The notes below the pieces were generated by a model. The model worked only from the letters and a program-made list of their open reading frames with translations. It ran no database searches and had not been told where the DNA came from. Shown here piece by piece: positions 25,039-33,681 of a stretch of DNA of 53,868 nt. This stretch comes from Pseudomonadota bacterium (GTDB taxonomy: Bacteria > Pseudomonadota > Alphaproteobacteria > Rhizobiales > Hyphomicrobiaceae): NCBI GenBank assembly GCA_023423275.1, contig JAFAFW010000055.1, positions 1 to 53,868 on the forward strand, read 5' to 3'. Numbering within the stretch: the stretch's first letter is position 1; every line of letters begins with the position of its first letter. Made by a program: the position numbers and the translations under genes.

Positions 25039-25359
25039 GGGCTGAGTATAGACGGCCGCGCGCCGCCGGTCAGCATCGAGGCAAACGAACGATGCTGCAG
25101 GAGCCGCTTATCTGCAGCCACGGCAACGCCATCGGCACGCGACGTTGCTACACATCCACAGCTCGATGCGGGAAAGCAGTCCCGAGAAGAGCGACACCCG
25201 AAAGCGCGAAACATTTAACTGATTCTTTTCCACATCGCAATCTGTGGTTGAATTTCAACTTGTTCACCCAAAATTCACCGCCGATATCGGCTTTGATTGA
25301 GAAAGCGCGAAATAAAATGCAACCTATAGTTGATTGAATCGACGGAGGGGGCAATCTCG
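25039..25359. other. Divergent intergenic region between polA and the small-protein genes
   Basis: No gene was seen. The right half (about 25200-25330) is clearly AT-richer than its surroundings and should hold the promoter of the small gene at 25360; the left half would hold that of polA. I could not pick a convincing -35/-10 pair. Confidence 0.4.
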
Positions 25360-25611
25360 ATGACCGACGACCTCGCGCTAACGCACGACCCGGACGACAG
25401 CTCACATACCGCAGAGGACGACTCGCGGCCCAACACGAAATTCGACTGCAAACGCACGGAACTGATGGAATTGCTGAGGGACCCCGACACCCGGCGCCGG
25501 TACATTGATGAGTTCATTCAAGGGGATCTCGAAACGCTACTGATGTGGTTTCAGGATACCAACAGACCCAAACGCCAAGGCCCGAAAGCGAATAGAATTC
25601 ACAGGCCCTAA
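25360..25611 (+). CDS. Small hypothetical protein, member 1 of a tandem paralogous pair
   Basis: The 83-residue soluble protein has an acidic, probably disordered first 30 residues, then the module ELMELLRDPDTRRRYIDEFI and DLETLLMWFQDT, and a basic tail. The same module recurs in the next small gene. The ATG at 25360 follows GGAGGGGGC; an in-frame TTG 30 bases earlier has no ribosome site. The pattern L-x-ELL-x5-RRRY-x2-E(F/W)I-x2-D-x3-LL-x-W is helical and amphipathic. I do not recognise the family and assign no function. Confidence 0.65.
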   Translation: MTDDLALTHDPDDSSHTAEDDSRPNTKFDCKRTELMELLRDPDTRRRYIDEFIQGDLETLLMWFQDTNRPKRQGPKANRIHRP

Positions 25612-25691
25612 ACTGGAGATTGCGCCCGACGGAGATTAGGTGGCAACTGGCGGTGTGCAGGATCGCGGTTGTCTAGCGTCGGGGCAATGTC

Positions 25692-25853
25692 GTGAGTAAA
25701 GCGTACACGAGAGAAGATCTGATTGAACTTCTGAAAAACAAAGAGGTCAGGCGCCGATACGTCGAAGAATGGATCGAGGCTGATTTCGACAAACTTCTCG
25801 CTTGGATGGACAAGACCACCAAGCGGACCAGGGTAAGCAAGAAAGCCTCCTAG
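25692..25853 (+). CDS. Small hypothetical protein, member 2 of the pair
   Basis: The 53-residue frame opens with GTG at 25692 after GGGGCAATGTC, a leader strikingly like that of the preceding gene (GGGGGCAATCTCG). It encodes EDLIELLKNKEVRRRYVEEW, then DKLLAWMDKTTKR and a basic end. Over about 37 residues it aligns without gaps to the preceding protein, with the RRRY core identical, so the pair arose by duplication. The acidic N-terminal arm of member 1 is missing. Conservation of the pair supports its being real despite its size. Confidence 0.65.
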   Translation: MSKAYTREDLIELLKNKEVRRRYVEEWIEADFDKLLAWMDKTTKRTRVSKKAS

Positions 25854-26214
25854 CCTCCGGCAATCCATTTGTGACTGGCGGTCGACGGCCTCATTGGAGT
25901 GCATCCGAAAGCCGGGTGGACTGTCGGGCGCACGGACGCGTGCCAACGTATCGGCTCTCAGGCCCAGAGTCGGTTCAACGATTGCCCGGACCGGCGAACG
26001 CCCGCTGGTTTCTTCTGCGGCATGCCGCTGTGGCTGGATGCCGTCAACATGCCCCGGCCTCGCCGTTTGCGACCTGTGCCGAGCCGTTCACGTGTCCTTG
26101 CCATCGGGCGCGAGAGCACCTATGGTCCGCGCGTTGGCGTCCTTGGGTGACTAGATCCGCGAGAGATTTCACTCCTTCGCGGCACTCGTGGTGAAAAAGC
26201 CCAATGACTTGAGA
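25854..26214. other. Gap before tRNA-Arg with no gene seen
   Basis: Three overlapping open frames exist, but all are Arg/Pro-rich and lack ribosome sites. I see no repeat, hairpin with T-run or recognisable gene fragment. The tRNA promoter should lie at the right end. Confidence 0.4.
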
Positions 26215-26291
<77 letters not shown>

Positions 26292-26390
26292 CGAAAAACC
26301 CCAGAAAAATCAGTGCTTTAGACGATGGCCGGACAAACGACCATCTGTCCGGATCACTGATAAGAATCTCACGAAGTTTAGAAGAAACCT

Positions 26391-26519
26391 ATGCGAGAAT
26401 TTATGCACGGATTCGCGGCCGAATTGCCCGGCCTTGCCGTCGGCATGTTGCTGCTTTGGGGCCTCGCTTCTATGTGGGGCGATGCGTTCAAAGCGTGGTT
26501 CGCAAGCCTGCCGCTCTAA
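26391..26519 (+). CDS. Possible 42-residue single-span membrane protein
   Basis: A short frame starting at ATG 26391 encodes MREFMHGFAAELPG, then a hydrophobic span LAVGMLLLWGLASMWG, and ends FKAWFASLPL. It lies 100 bases after tRNA-Arg in a gene-poor stretch. The ribosome site (AGAAGAAACCT) is weak. Composition fits a small inner-membrane protein, but chance cannot be excluded. Confidence 0.4.
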   Translation: MREFMHGFAAELPGLAVGMLLLWGLASMWGDAFKAWFASLPL

Positions 26520-26649
26520 CCGAACGGGTTCGGCGCAGCGAATAGCGCCATGCGCCGCTGCTGGTCGGTGCATGTTCGTCTGCCTCTCAAGCAACGAGAC
26601 AGAACATGAAACAGAAGCATGATGCCTCGATCGTAAAGCCAGTCTCCGC

Positions 26650-26845
26650 GTGCCTTGGAACAAAGACAAACCCGTTGGCGCAAAGCCGCCGCTACGGCCC
26701 AGTTACGTCTGGTCGATCAGAACGAAGCTGAAGATTGAAGGCAAGAAGAGGGATATCGCCCTCTTCAATCTGGTAATCGACAGAAAGCTGCGCGGATGCG
26801 CAACGTGGTCGCCGTACGCGTCGATGACGTTGCCCTGAGCGGCTC
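26650..26845 (+). pseudogene. Remnant of a tyrosine-recombinase-like integrase
   Basis: The frame from GTG at 26650 reads PWNKDKPVGAKPPLRPSYVW, IRTKLKIEGKKRDIALFNL and IDRKLRGC, which is the N-terminal core-binding part of a small integrase family found in Rhizobiales. After RGC (about 26801) a two-base insertion shifts the frame; the continuation VVAVRVDDVALSG is legible in the next frame to about 26840. The catalytic domain (R-H-R-Y) is gone. Its place just beyond tRNA-Arg suggests loss of an integrated element. Confidence 0.7.
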
Positions 26846-26879
26846 TCCAGTGCCGTTCTTACGAAATTTCTTACAGGGA

Positions 26880-26978
26880 TTTGGCGCACGCGCATTGATC
26901 GTCTTGCCTGAGGAGCGTACCGCGGTGGCTCCAGGCGACTGCGTCACAGTTGTTCCGTTTGAAACATTTCTTCAGTAA
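26880..26978 (+). pseudogene. Fragment resembling the C-terminus of a MoeA-like protein
   Basis: About 32 codons (ARALIVLPEERTAVAPGDCV followed by TVVPFE) resemble the last strands of a MoeA-type molybdenum insertase and end at a stop. The rest of the gene is absent. It is read in the frame that continues from the integrase remnant, so two broken genes are joined at about 26845-26880. Identification is from memory of the family and moderately uncertain. Confidence 0.4.
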
Positions 26979-27042
26979 GTAAGCTGGCATCCGCTCAAGT
27001 CCGCACGCGTGCTGCTCCCCATCTCAACGGTGCACCAGTCCT

Positions 27043-27957
27043 TTGAACCTCAGACATCTCAGCTACCTGGTCGCCTTGGCCGACGAGCGCAACTTTCACA
27101 AAGCAGCTCAAGCCTCGCACATCGCCCAGCCCACGCTCTCGGCTGCACTTCGGCAGCTTGAAGCCGAATTCGGCGTGCCGCTCGTTCGCCGCTCCAACCA
27201 GCGGTTCGAAGGATTTACAGAGGAAGGCGTGAGGGTTCTCGATGTTGCCCGACGGATGCTGGCCGACTCCGAGATCCTGAAACAGTCGCTGCGCACACCG
27301 CGCGGACGGCTGACGGGTCATCTTCGCATCGGCATCATTCCGACTGCGGAGCCGTTGGCTGGCCAGATCACAGCCGCCTTCCACGCCCGGCAACCCGATG
27401 TCACGATTACGCTGTTGAGCAAGACGTCGCGAGAAATCGAACGCGGCATCACGGAGCACGCGCTTGAAGCCGGCATCACTTACGTCGAGCGTTCGCGATC
27501 CGGCCAGTTGCTCGCCCAGTCACTCTACAAGGAAGGTTACGTCGTCATCGGCGCGGAACAGCTCCTTGGCCAAACGCGGACGCGGATCACGTGGCGGGAG
27601 GCAGCGTCATTGCCGCTGGTGCTGCTCAATCAGGAGATGCAGAATCGGCTGCTGATCAATGAAGCCTTCCGCAAGGCCGGTGCCGAACCGAAGGTCATGG
27701 CCGAAAGCAGCACACTTGTCGGAATCTTCAGCCATGTGCGGCAAGGCATGTGGTGCGGGATTGTACCCAATACCTTTGCGGCCCTGCTTGGACCGGTCGG
27801 CGGAATTCGCGTGCTGGCGCTGACCGAGCCAGTGACGGAGCACGCTGTCGGAATCCTCACATTGGCGCGAAAACCGCTGCCACCTCTCGCTCAGGCGCTG
27901 ATCGAAGTCCTGCAGGAACTGCCGGCGATCGGAGGCCGTGCCAAGCTCCGCGGCTGA
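27043..27957 (+). CDS. LysR-family transcriptional regulator
   Basis: The 304-residue protein has a winged helix (NFHKAAQASHIAQPTLSAAL, about 18-37) and a two-lobed effector domain. The sequence SREIERGITEHALEAGITYV and QNRLLINEAFRKAGAEP resembles LysR proteins often placed next to NAD-dependent formate dehydrogenase operons (recalled, not checked). The start appears to be TTG at 27043. It is co-directional with the aldehyde dehydrogenase gene, and a site-like sequence GATTTTATCGAT overlaps the gap just after its stop. No formate dehydrogenase genes are in the window. Confidence 0.85.
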   Translation: MNLRHLSYLVALADERNFHKAAQASHIAQPTLSAALRQLEAEFGVPLVRRSNQRFEGFTEEGVRVLDVARRMLADSEILKQSLRTPRGRLTGHLRIGIIPTAEPLAGQITAAFHARQPDVTITLLSKTSREIERGITEHALEAGITYVERSRSGQLLAQSLYKEGYVVIGAEQLLGQTRTRITWREAASLPLVLLNQEMQNRLLINEAFRKAGAEPKVMAESSTLVGIFSHVRQGMWCGIVPNTFAALLGPVGGIRVLALTEPVTEHAVGILTLARKPLPPLAQALIEVLQELPAIGGRAKLRG

Positions 27958-27958
27958 T

Positions 27959-27974
27959 AGATTTTATCGATCAC
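27959..27974. promoter_or_regulatory. Possible LysR half-site upstream of the aldehyde dehydrogenase
   Basis: AGATTTTATCGATCAC shares the 12 bases GATTTTATCGAT with the perfect palindrome at 29650-29668 upstream of the YeiH-like gene. It lies about 85 bases before the aldehyde dehydrogenase start. Confidence 0.4.
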
Positions 27975-28054
27975 GGTGCCGGGAGAACTCATTTGCCCTG
28001 CTGCCGTGCCGCTCCCATTAGTGCTCCTCGCAGCATTCAAGGCAGGAGCAGATA

Positions 28055-29524
28055 ATGCTTGATGGCGAAGTGATGACGGTGCCGGCAGGGCGTCTGCTGA
28101 TCCATGGCAACTGGGTTCATGCAGCCAGCGGGCAGAGCTTCGCGACCATCAACCCGGCTACGGAAGAGCACATTGCCGACATCGCGGAGGCCGGCCCCGC
28201 CGATATCGACGCCGCGGTGGCATCGGCGCGTCAGGCGCTCGACGGGCCGTGGCGGCTGATGACAGGTGCGCAGCGTGGCAAGCTTCTCCGCCGCCTCGCC
28301 GACCTGATCGAGCAGGATCTGGAAAATCTCGTCAGGCTTGAGGGCATCGACGCAGGAAAGCCACTTGCTGCAACACGTCGCCAGGATCTCCCGGCCGCAA
28401 TCGATTGCCTGGAGTACTACAGCGGCTGGGCTGACAAGATTGCCGGAGAGGTTGTGCCTGCACGCGTCGATGCGCTCACGTACGTGACACGCCAACCGGT
28501 CGGCGTCGTGGCCGCGATCGTGCCGTGGAACTTCCCATTGATGAATGCCGTGTGGAAAATCGCGCCGGCACTCGCATGTGGCTGCACGGTCGTACTCAAG
28601 CCGGCGGAGTTGACGCCACTATCGGCTCTGCGCCTTGGCGAACTCGCCTTGGCCGCCGGAATTCCGCCGGGTGTCCTCAACATCGTGCCGGGTTTCGGAA
28701 CGGTCGCTGGCCAAGCGCTCATCGAGCATCCGGGCGTGGATAAGATCTCCTTCACGGGATCGCCTCAGGTCGGCAAGCACATCATGGCGACCGCTGCCCA
28801 GCAGTGCAAACACGTGACGCTGGAGCTCGGCGGCAAGTCGCCGAACATCATTTTTGAGGATGCCGACCTGGATGCCGCCGCGCACGCGACGGGATCGGGC
28901 ATATTCTTCAACGCTGGCCAGGTGTGCTCGGCGGGATCGCGCGTCCTGGTCCAGGAGAGCAAGTACGACGAGTTGGTCGACCGCCTCGTTGCCCGTTCTC
29001 AGCGCATCCGGATTGGCAATCCCTTCGACCCGACCACATCGATGGGGCCGTTGATTTCCGCGATCCAACGGGAGCGGGTTCTCGGTCATATCGCGCGGGG
29101 CCGCGATGGCGGAGCGCGCGTGGCTTCTGGCGGTGAGGCGCACGGCGACAGCGGGTTCTTTGTTCAGCCGACGGTCCTGGCCGATGCCACGAACGCAATG
29201 AGCGTTGCGCAGGAAGAGATCTTCGGCCCTGTGGCGACGGTCATCCCGTTCAAGGATGATGCTGACGCGGTTCGCATTGCCAACGACAGCCGGTATTCAC
29301 TGGCCGCCGGCCTGTGGACACGCGACGTGACGCGGGCGCATCGCATCGCCCAGGCTCTGCGCGCCGGAACGGTGTGGATCAACACGTTTGGCCCAACCGA
29401 CACGCGAATGCCATGGGGCGGGTTCGGCGGCGATTCCGGCGTCGGCCGCGATCTCGGACGGACGGCATTGGACAATTACACGGAACAGAAGGCCGTCTGG
29501 CTGCATCTCGGCAAAGCAGCCTAG
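28055..29524 (+). CDS. NAD(P)-dependent aldehyde dehydrogenase
   Basis: The 489-residue protein is a standard ALDH-superfamily enzyme that oxidises an aldehyde to its acid. The oxyanion-hole Asn is in VPWNFPL (159), the general base is Glu257 in LELGGKSPN and the nucleophile is Cys291 in NAGQVCSAGSR. It resembles betaine- and gamma-aminobutyraldehyde-type dehydrogenases. The ATG at 28055 follows GGCAGGAG. It lies between a LysR gene and a YeiH-like exporter. If the exporter handles sulfate or sulfite, a sulfonate-derived aldehyde is conceivable, but this is speculation. Confidence 0.92.
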   Translation: MLDGEVMTVPAGRLLIHGNWVHAASGQSFATINPATEEHIADIAEAGPADIDAAVASARQALDGPWRLMTGAQRGKLLRRLADLIEQDLENLVRLEGIDAGKPLAATRRQDLPAAIDCLEYYSGWADKIAGEVVPARVDALTYVTRQPVGVVAAIVPWNFPLMNAVWKIAPALACGCTVVLKPAELTPLSALRLGELALAAGIPPGVLNIVPGFGTVAGQALIEHPGVDKISFTGSPQVGKHIMATAAQQCKHVTLELGGKSPNIIFEDADLDAAAHATGSGIFFNAGQVCSAGSRVLVQESKYDELVDRLVARSQRIRIGNPFDPTTSMGPLISAIQRERVLGHIARGRDGGARVASGGEAHGDSGFFVQPTVLADATNAMSVAQEEIFGPVATVIPFKDDADAVRIANDSRYSLAAGLWTRDVTRAHRIAQALRAGTVWINTFGPTDTRMPWGGFGGDSGVGRDLGRTALDNYTEQKAVWLHLGKAA

Positions 29525-29649
29525 CGGCTTGATTTGAGGCAGCGCTTCCGCTGCTCCCCACGTTTCTGCAGAAGAAACCCTGTATCGCGCCGCCTTCGCG
29601 TGACCGGCGGCGCATCGGTCTGTGCGGGCGCCAGCCGCCACTGCCGTAT

Positions 29650-29668
29650 CAATCGATTTTATCGATTG
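29650..29668. promoter_or_regulatory. Perfect palindrome upstream of the YeiH-like gene
   Basis: CAATCGAT-TTT-ATCGATTG has 8-base arms and a 3-base spacer, a plausible LysR-type or other dimeric operator (T-N11-A is present). It sits about 70 bases before the YeiH start. A related sequence is at 27959-27974. Confidence 0.55.
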
Positions 29669-29738
29669 TAATCACTCACACAATGCGTTGGAACCACGAC
29701 GCCGAGCCGCCGACATTCCGGGAAACTGAATTCCGGAA

Positions 29739-30797
29739 ATGGATGCTCATGTGCAAAGAAATGCTGTATCTACCTCAGTAGACGATCTCGCCCCGCTATC
29801 GCCTGCCCGCGCCCTGACCTTTCACATCGGCAATCTGGGCTGGGGCGTACTCCTCACCATTACCATAGCCTTGGTCGCGCTTTTGATCCGGGAATTGCCC
29901 GGGATGTCGGCAGTGAGCCCAATGATCCTCGCGGTCATCATTGGCATGGCCGTCAATGCAACGATTGGCCTGCCTGAGAGAGCCCGGCCAGGCATTGCAA
30001 TTGTTGTCCGAAGAGTGCTGCGGTTTGCCATTGTTCTGCTTGGGCTTCAACTGACGATTGGGCAGGTGGCGAATGTCGGGCTCACCGGACTCGCTATCAT
30101 CTGCGCCTCGGTGGCCTCGACAATGGGCTTCACAATCTGGCTGGGCCGCATACTGGGCGTGGATCGCGGGCTCAGTCATCTCATCGCCGCGGGAACCGCG
30201 GTATGCGGCGCTTCCGCGATCGTTGCAGCAAACAGCGTCACCCGGGCACGCGGAGAAGATGTGGCGTACGCGCTGGCATGCGTCACCCTGTTCGGCTCGA
30301 TCGCGATGTTTTCCTATCCGCTTCTCGCAGACGCCCTGCGCCTTTCCTCGGAGGCCTACGGTCTGTGGACGGGAGCATCCATCCACGAGGTTGCTCAGGT
30401 TGTCGCCGCCGCGTTTCAGGGTGGGCCAGAGGCGGGCGAGATAGGAACCGTCACCAAGTTGTCCCGCATCATCTTCCTCGCGCCGATCATTCTGGTCTTG
30501 GCGGCCGTCGCTCCGCGTGGCGATGCCGGTGAAGCTCCGGTGATTCCGATCCCGTGGTTTGTCTTCGGCTTCATCGGCATGATGCTCCTCAACAGCATCG
30601 TCGAGGTCCCGGTTGATCTACAATCTGCTGCAGGCTCTGCCACCTCCTTCATGCTCGCCATGGCATTGGCAGCAATGGGATTGCAAACCAACATCGCGCA
30701 CCTGCGCAACAAAGGACTCAGGCCTCTCCTGCTCGGGTTCGGTGCGACCATCTACATCGCGGGCATCAGTCTGACATTGGCACTGCTGTTCGTGTAA
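29739..30797 (+). CDS. YeiH-family (UPF0324) putative sulfate exporter
   Basis: The 352-residue protein has about ten membrane helices and the signature SHLIAAGTAVCGASAIVAAN. Relatives (COG2855) have been proposed as sulfate exporters in sulfonate-degrading bacteria such as Paracoccus. The ATG at 29739 follows CCGGAA. A LysR gene starts 12 bases after its stop, a pairing seen also for yeiH-yeiE in enterobacteria, though there the genes diverge. Substrate not demonstrated. Confidence 0.85.
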   Translation: MDAHVQRNAVSTSVDDLAPLSPARALTFHIGNLGWGVLLTITIALVALLIRELPGMSAVSPMILAVIIGMAVNATIGLPERARPGIAIVVRRVLRFAIVLLGLQLTIGQVANVGLTGLAIICASVASTMGFTIWLGRILGVDRGLSHLIAAGTAVCGASAIVAANSVTRARGEDVAYALACVTLFGSIAMFSYPLLADALRLSSEAYGLWTGASIHEVAQVVAAAFQGGPEAGEIGTVTKLSRIIFLAPIILVLAAVAPRGDAGEAPVIPIPWFVFGFIGMMLLNSIVEVPVDLQSAAGSATSFMLAMALAAMGLQTNIAHLRNKGLRPLLLGFGATIYIAGISLTLALLFV

Positions 30798-30808
30798 CAA
30801 TCGGTTCC

Positions 30809-31699
30809 ATGACACTCGAGCAGCTTCGAATTTTTGCCGCGGTGGCCGAGCACGAGCATATGACTCGCGCTGCGCAACACCTCAACCTGACGCAATCGGC
30901 GACCAGTGCAGCAATTGCCGCCCTTGAGAACAGATATGCGACGAAACTGTTTGATCGTGTCGGCCGCCGTATCGCTCTGACAGAGGCGGGACGTCTGTTT
31001 CTTGTTGAAGCCAAAGCTGTTCTGACCCGAGCAGCGACGGCAGAAACAGTCCTTGCCGATCTGGCCGGATTATCGCGTGGGATCATTCGCATTGCCGCCA
31101 GCCAGACCGTCGGTAACTACTGGCTGCCCCCGATCATCCAACGCTTCCGATCAATGCACGGCGGCGTCTCGCTCAAGCTTTCACTCGGCAATACCGAGAC
31201 GGTCACGGCCGCGGTCCGCGAAGGATTGGCGGAACTCGGTTTCATCGAAGGCGACATCGACGACCCGGTTCTCGCTGTTCGACCGATTGCAACGGATCAC
31301 ATGGTTCTGGTTGCCGCGAACGGTCATCCCTGGTCACACAATCCGCCGCGAACCGCAGATGATCTGAAGGTGGTCCAATGGGTTTGCCGCGAGCGTGGTT
31401 CCGGAACCCGCGCGGCACTTGAAGCCATATTGCCGTCTCTTGGGCTCAATCAGCAAGCGCTGGAAGCCGCGCTCGAGTTGCCGTCCAACGAAGCTGTGTG
31501 TGCCGCTGTCGAGGCCGGAGCAGGAGTCACCATCCTCTCATCCCACGTTGTCCAGCGGGCACTGGAGGCCGGTTCGTTGATCGCGATTGATTTCGCGCTG
31601 CCGTCGCGGAGCTTCTTCATCCTGCGCCACAAGGAGCGGTATGTGACGAAAGCATCCGCTGAATTTCAGAGGCTGGCGATGGCGTCGACCGACCGATAG
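30809..31699 (+). CDS. LysR-family regulator (YeiE/CysB-like context)
   Basis: The 296-residue protein starts MTLEQLRIFAAVAEHEHMTR with the recognition helix in LNLTQSATSAAIAALE. The effector domain has GLSRGIIRIAASQTVGNYWL, like YeiE/CbbR-type LysR proteins that sense small anions or sulfur metabolites. The 12-base gap from the exporter implies co-transcription, and it probably controls that gene. It could also act on the palindrome at 29650. Confidence 0.87.
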   Translation: MTLEQLRIFAAVAEHEHMTRAAQHLNLTQSATSAAIAALENRYATKLFDRVGRRIALTEAGRLFLVEAKAVLTRAATAETVLADLAGLSRGIIRIAASQTVGNYWLPPIIQRFRSMHGGVSLKLSLGNTETVTAAVREGLAELGFIEGDIDDPVLAVRPIATDHMVLVAANGHPWSHNPPRTADDLKVVQWVCRERGSGTRAALEAILPSLGLNQQALEAALELPSNEAVCAAVEAGAGVTILSSHVVQRALEAGSLIAIDFALPSRSFFILRHKERYVTKASAEFQRLAMASTDR

Positions 31700-31736
31700 C
31701 TAGTCCAGGAACGTGATTCCGCCAGCAGATCCATCG

Positions 31737-32636
31737 TTAGAGTTCGCAGGCCCGCAAAAACGCATCAACCGACTCCCACAGGCGATGTCGCTTGGTGCCG
31801 AGCGGAGTGACATGGGCGAGATCGGGCAAGACAGTGTACTGTTTGTCGGCATTCGGCAATCTTACGAAGAAGGCCGCGAGATCCTCCTCGGTAGCAATCC
31901 CGTCATGCTTGCCGCGGACGACCAGCGTCGGTGCCAAGACGCGTGCTGGATCGACGAGCGGCAAGCGTGTCGTCATGTCGAGGTACGTGCCGGTGGGCAC
32001 GGAATCCGCATAGGCAAGCTGGGCCTCGGCACATGCTGTCATAACCGCCGGCTCGCTCGTGCCCGGATGATCGCGCGTAAAAATGCTTTCGATCGAAGCG
32101 CGCGTAATCGGCCGTCGGTTGTGGGCTCGGAACTCGGCAACGCCTTCGCGGCGCTTGGCCAGTGTCGGTGAGCCTTCGCCGGTCCACACAAAGCCGTCGA
32201 GCACGAGGCGCTCGACATTCTCCGGCCGAGCTTCGGCATAAGAAGAAGCTCGCAAGGCCCCCGACGACAAGCCATAGAAATTCAGCTTGGCGGCACCGGT
32301 TTCGCGTTTGATCAGATCGACCGCGACTTTCAAATCCTCGACGCCGCAGGCGACGTCGGAATTGCTGTCGGTGATGGTCGATTTTCCATAGCCTTCGTGA
32401 TCGAGCGTCCAGACGTCGTGGCCGCGCCGGGCCAGCCAATCCATGAATGAATAGTCCGGCACGCCAGGGACCTGGAGATCGAAACACGGCAGCGCCGACA
32501 TCGATGAACCATGCACGAGCACGAGCGGAGGGCGCCCCGGGCCGGCGGAAGCGCATTGCTTCCGCCACAGGAAGAGAGAAACCTCTCCCTTCCGCGCCCA
32601 ATATTCCTTACCTTGAACAGGAGCTGTGTTGGTCAT
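31737..32636 (-). CDS. Alpha/beta-hydrolase
   Basis: The 299-residue protein has the alpha/beta-hydrolase core: oxyanion-hole region LVLVHGSSMS, nucleophile Ser124 in GLSSG, an acid in VVRGKHDG and the catalytic His in DLAHVTPLG. It has no signal peptide. Its ATG overlaps the stop of the ABC binding-protein gene by 4 bases, so it is the last gene of the leftward ABC-SDR operon. It probably opens or cleaves an ester or ring of the imported compound, identity unknown. Confidence 0.85.
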   Translation of the reverse strand: MTNTAPVQGKEYWARKGEVSLFLWRKQCASAGPGRPPLVLVHGSSMSALPCFDLQVPGVPDYSFMDWLARRGHDVWTLDHEGYGKSTITDSNSDVACGVEDLKVAVDLIKRETGAAKLNFYGLSSGALRASSYAEARPENVERLVLDGFVWTGEGSPTLAKRREGVAEFRAHNRRPITRASIESIFTRDHPGTSEPAVMTACAEAQLAYADSVPTGTYLDMTTRLPLVDPARVLAPTLVVRGKHDGIATEEDLAAFFVRLPNADKQYTVLPDLAHVTPLGTKRHRLWESVDAFLRACEL

Positions 32637-33622
32637 TGCTTTGGCAGGAACTCGTTACTGAAGGTCTTCGGGAAATCGATCGGCTTGCCGCCCGGCGGCT
32701 TAAGGTAATCGAACACCTTCTTGCCGCCCTCAAGCGTCATCCGCCCATCAGGGCTCCAGATCTGGCGCACCACTTTGTAGGCCATTTCGTTGGCTTCAGG
32801 TGACATCTGGGCAAACTCCTGCCCCATGATCGTTTTGCCACGTTTCTCATCGAGCAGGATCTTCTGGGCTTCCGAAAATACGGCGACCACTTTGCGAACC
32901 AGCTCCGGCCGTTCCGTCAGGTTGGCGGGATGCGTCGTCAAGGTCATGAAGATCAGATCGCGAAACGCCTCGACCTCACCATCCATCAAATTGACCATGG
33001 TCTTGCCCAGTTTCTGCATCTCGACCTGAACGCCGGCGGGTTCGAATGGCATCGCCGCATCGATCAGGTTTTTCTGGAACGCCCCCACGTAGGAGGCCGC
33101 CTCGGCGCCGAGATAGACAAGCTCGACGTCGCCGGGAAGTTTGAGACCATAGGTGCCGGCAAGCACGCCGAGCATCTTTTCGCCGGAACCGCCAGCCGAT
33201 GGTGTCCCTATGCGCTTACCCTTTAGCGCAAGAATACGGTCCTGAAGGCTCTTGCCCTGCGTCGCTTCATAGAGGGCATTGCTGACCACGATATTGTTCA
33301 GGGGCCGGTGGGTCAGGTTGAAGACGGACACAATGTTACGGCCTTGCGCGGCGGCCGTGAGAACGTGCTCGTAGCTCAGAACGCCAAAGTCGGCCTCACG
33401 CGTAAAGACAGACTGAAAGGCAAGCGAGCCGCCCTGGACGAAAATGATCTCCGGCTTGAGACCATGCTTCTCAAAAAGTTTCTCGCGTACGGCAACATAG
33501 AGCGGACCGGAGAAGTATCCGTGACCGATGTTCGTAATCCGGACGGCATCCTGTGCCACGGCATGAGACGCGAAAAGGGCGGCGGCGCCCAACGCCAATG
33601 TCAGTGTCTTGAATAATCTCAT
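32633..33622 (-). CDS. ABC transporter substrate-binding protein (NMT1/SsuA-like)
   Basis: The 329-residue protein has a signal peptide (MRLFKTLTLALGAAALFASH, with cleavage near AVAQ) and an NMT1-type periplasmic fold: VRITNIGHGYFSGPLYVAVR, LSYEHVLTAAAQG, then GTPSAGGSGEKML. Relatives bind thiamine precursors, sulfonates, nitrate or aromatic acids. The ATG at 33622 follows GGGAGAACG; a longer frame upstream lacks a ribosome site. It follows the permease gene by about 60 bases. Confidence 0.9.
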   Translation of the reverse strand: MRLFKTLTLALGAAALFASHAVAQDAVRITNIGHGYFSGPLYVAVREKLFEKHGLKPEIIFVQGGSLAFQSVFTREADFGVLSYEHVLTAAAQGRNIVSVFNLTHRPLNNIVVSNALYEATQGKSLQDRILALKGKRIGTPSAGGSGEKMLGVLAGTYGLKLPGDVELVYLGAEAASYVGAFQKNLIDAAMPFEPAGVQVEMQKLGKTMVNLMDGEVEAFRDLIFMTLTTHPANLTERPELVRKVVAVFSEAQKILLDEKRGKTIMGQEFAQMSPEANEMAYKVVRQIWSPDGRMTLEGGKKVFDYLKPPGGKPIDFPKTFSNEFLPKQ

Positions 33623-33681
33623 CGGTCGTTCTCCCAATCGTTTTCCCAGTTTGTCGTTTTTCTTGTAAAATGCCGGACAAA

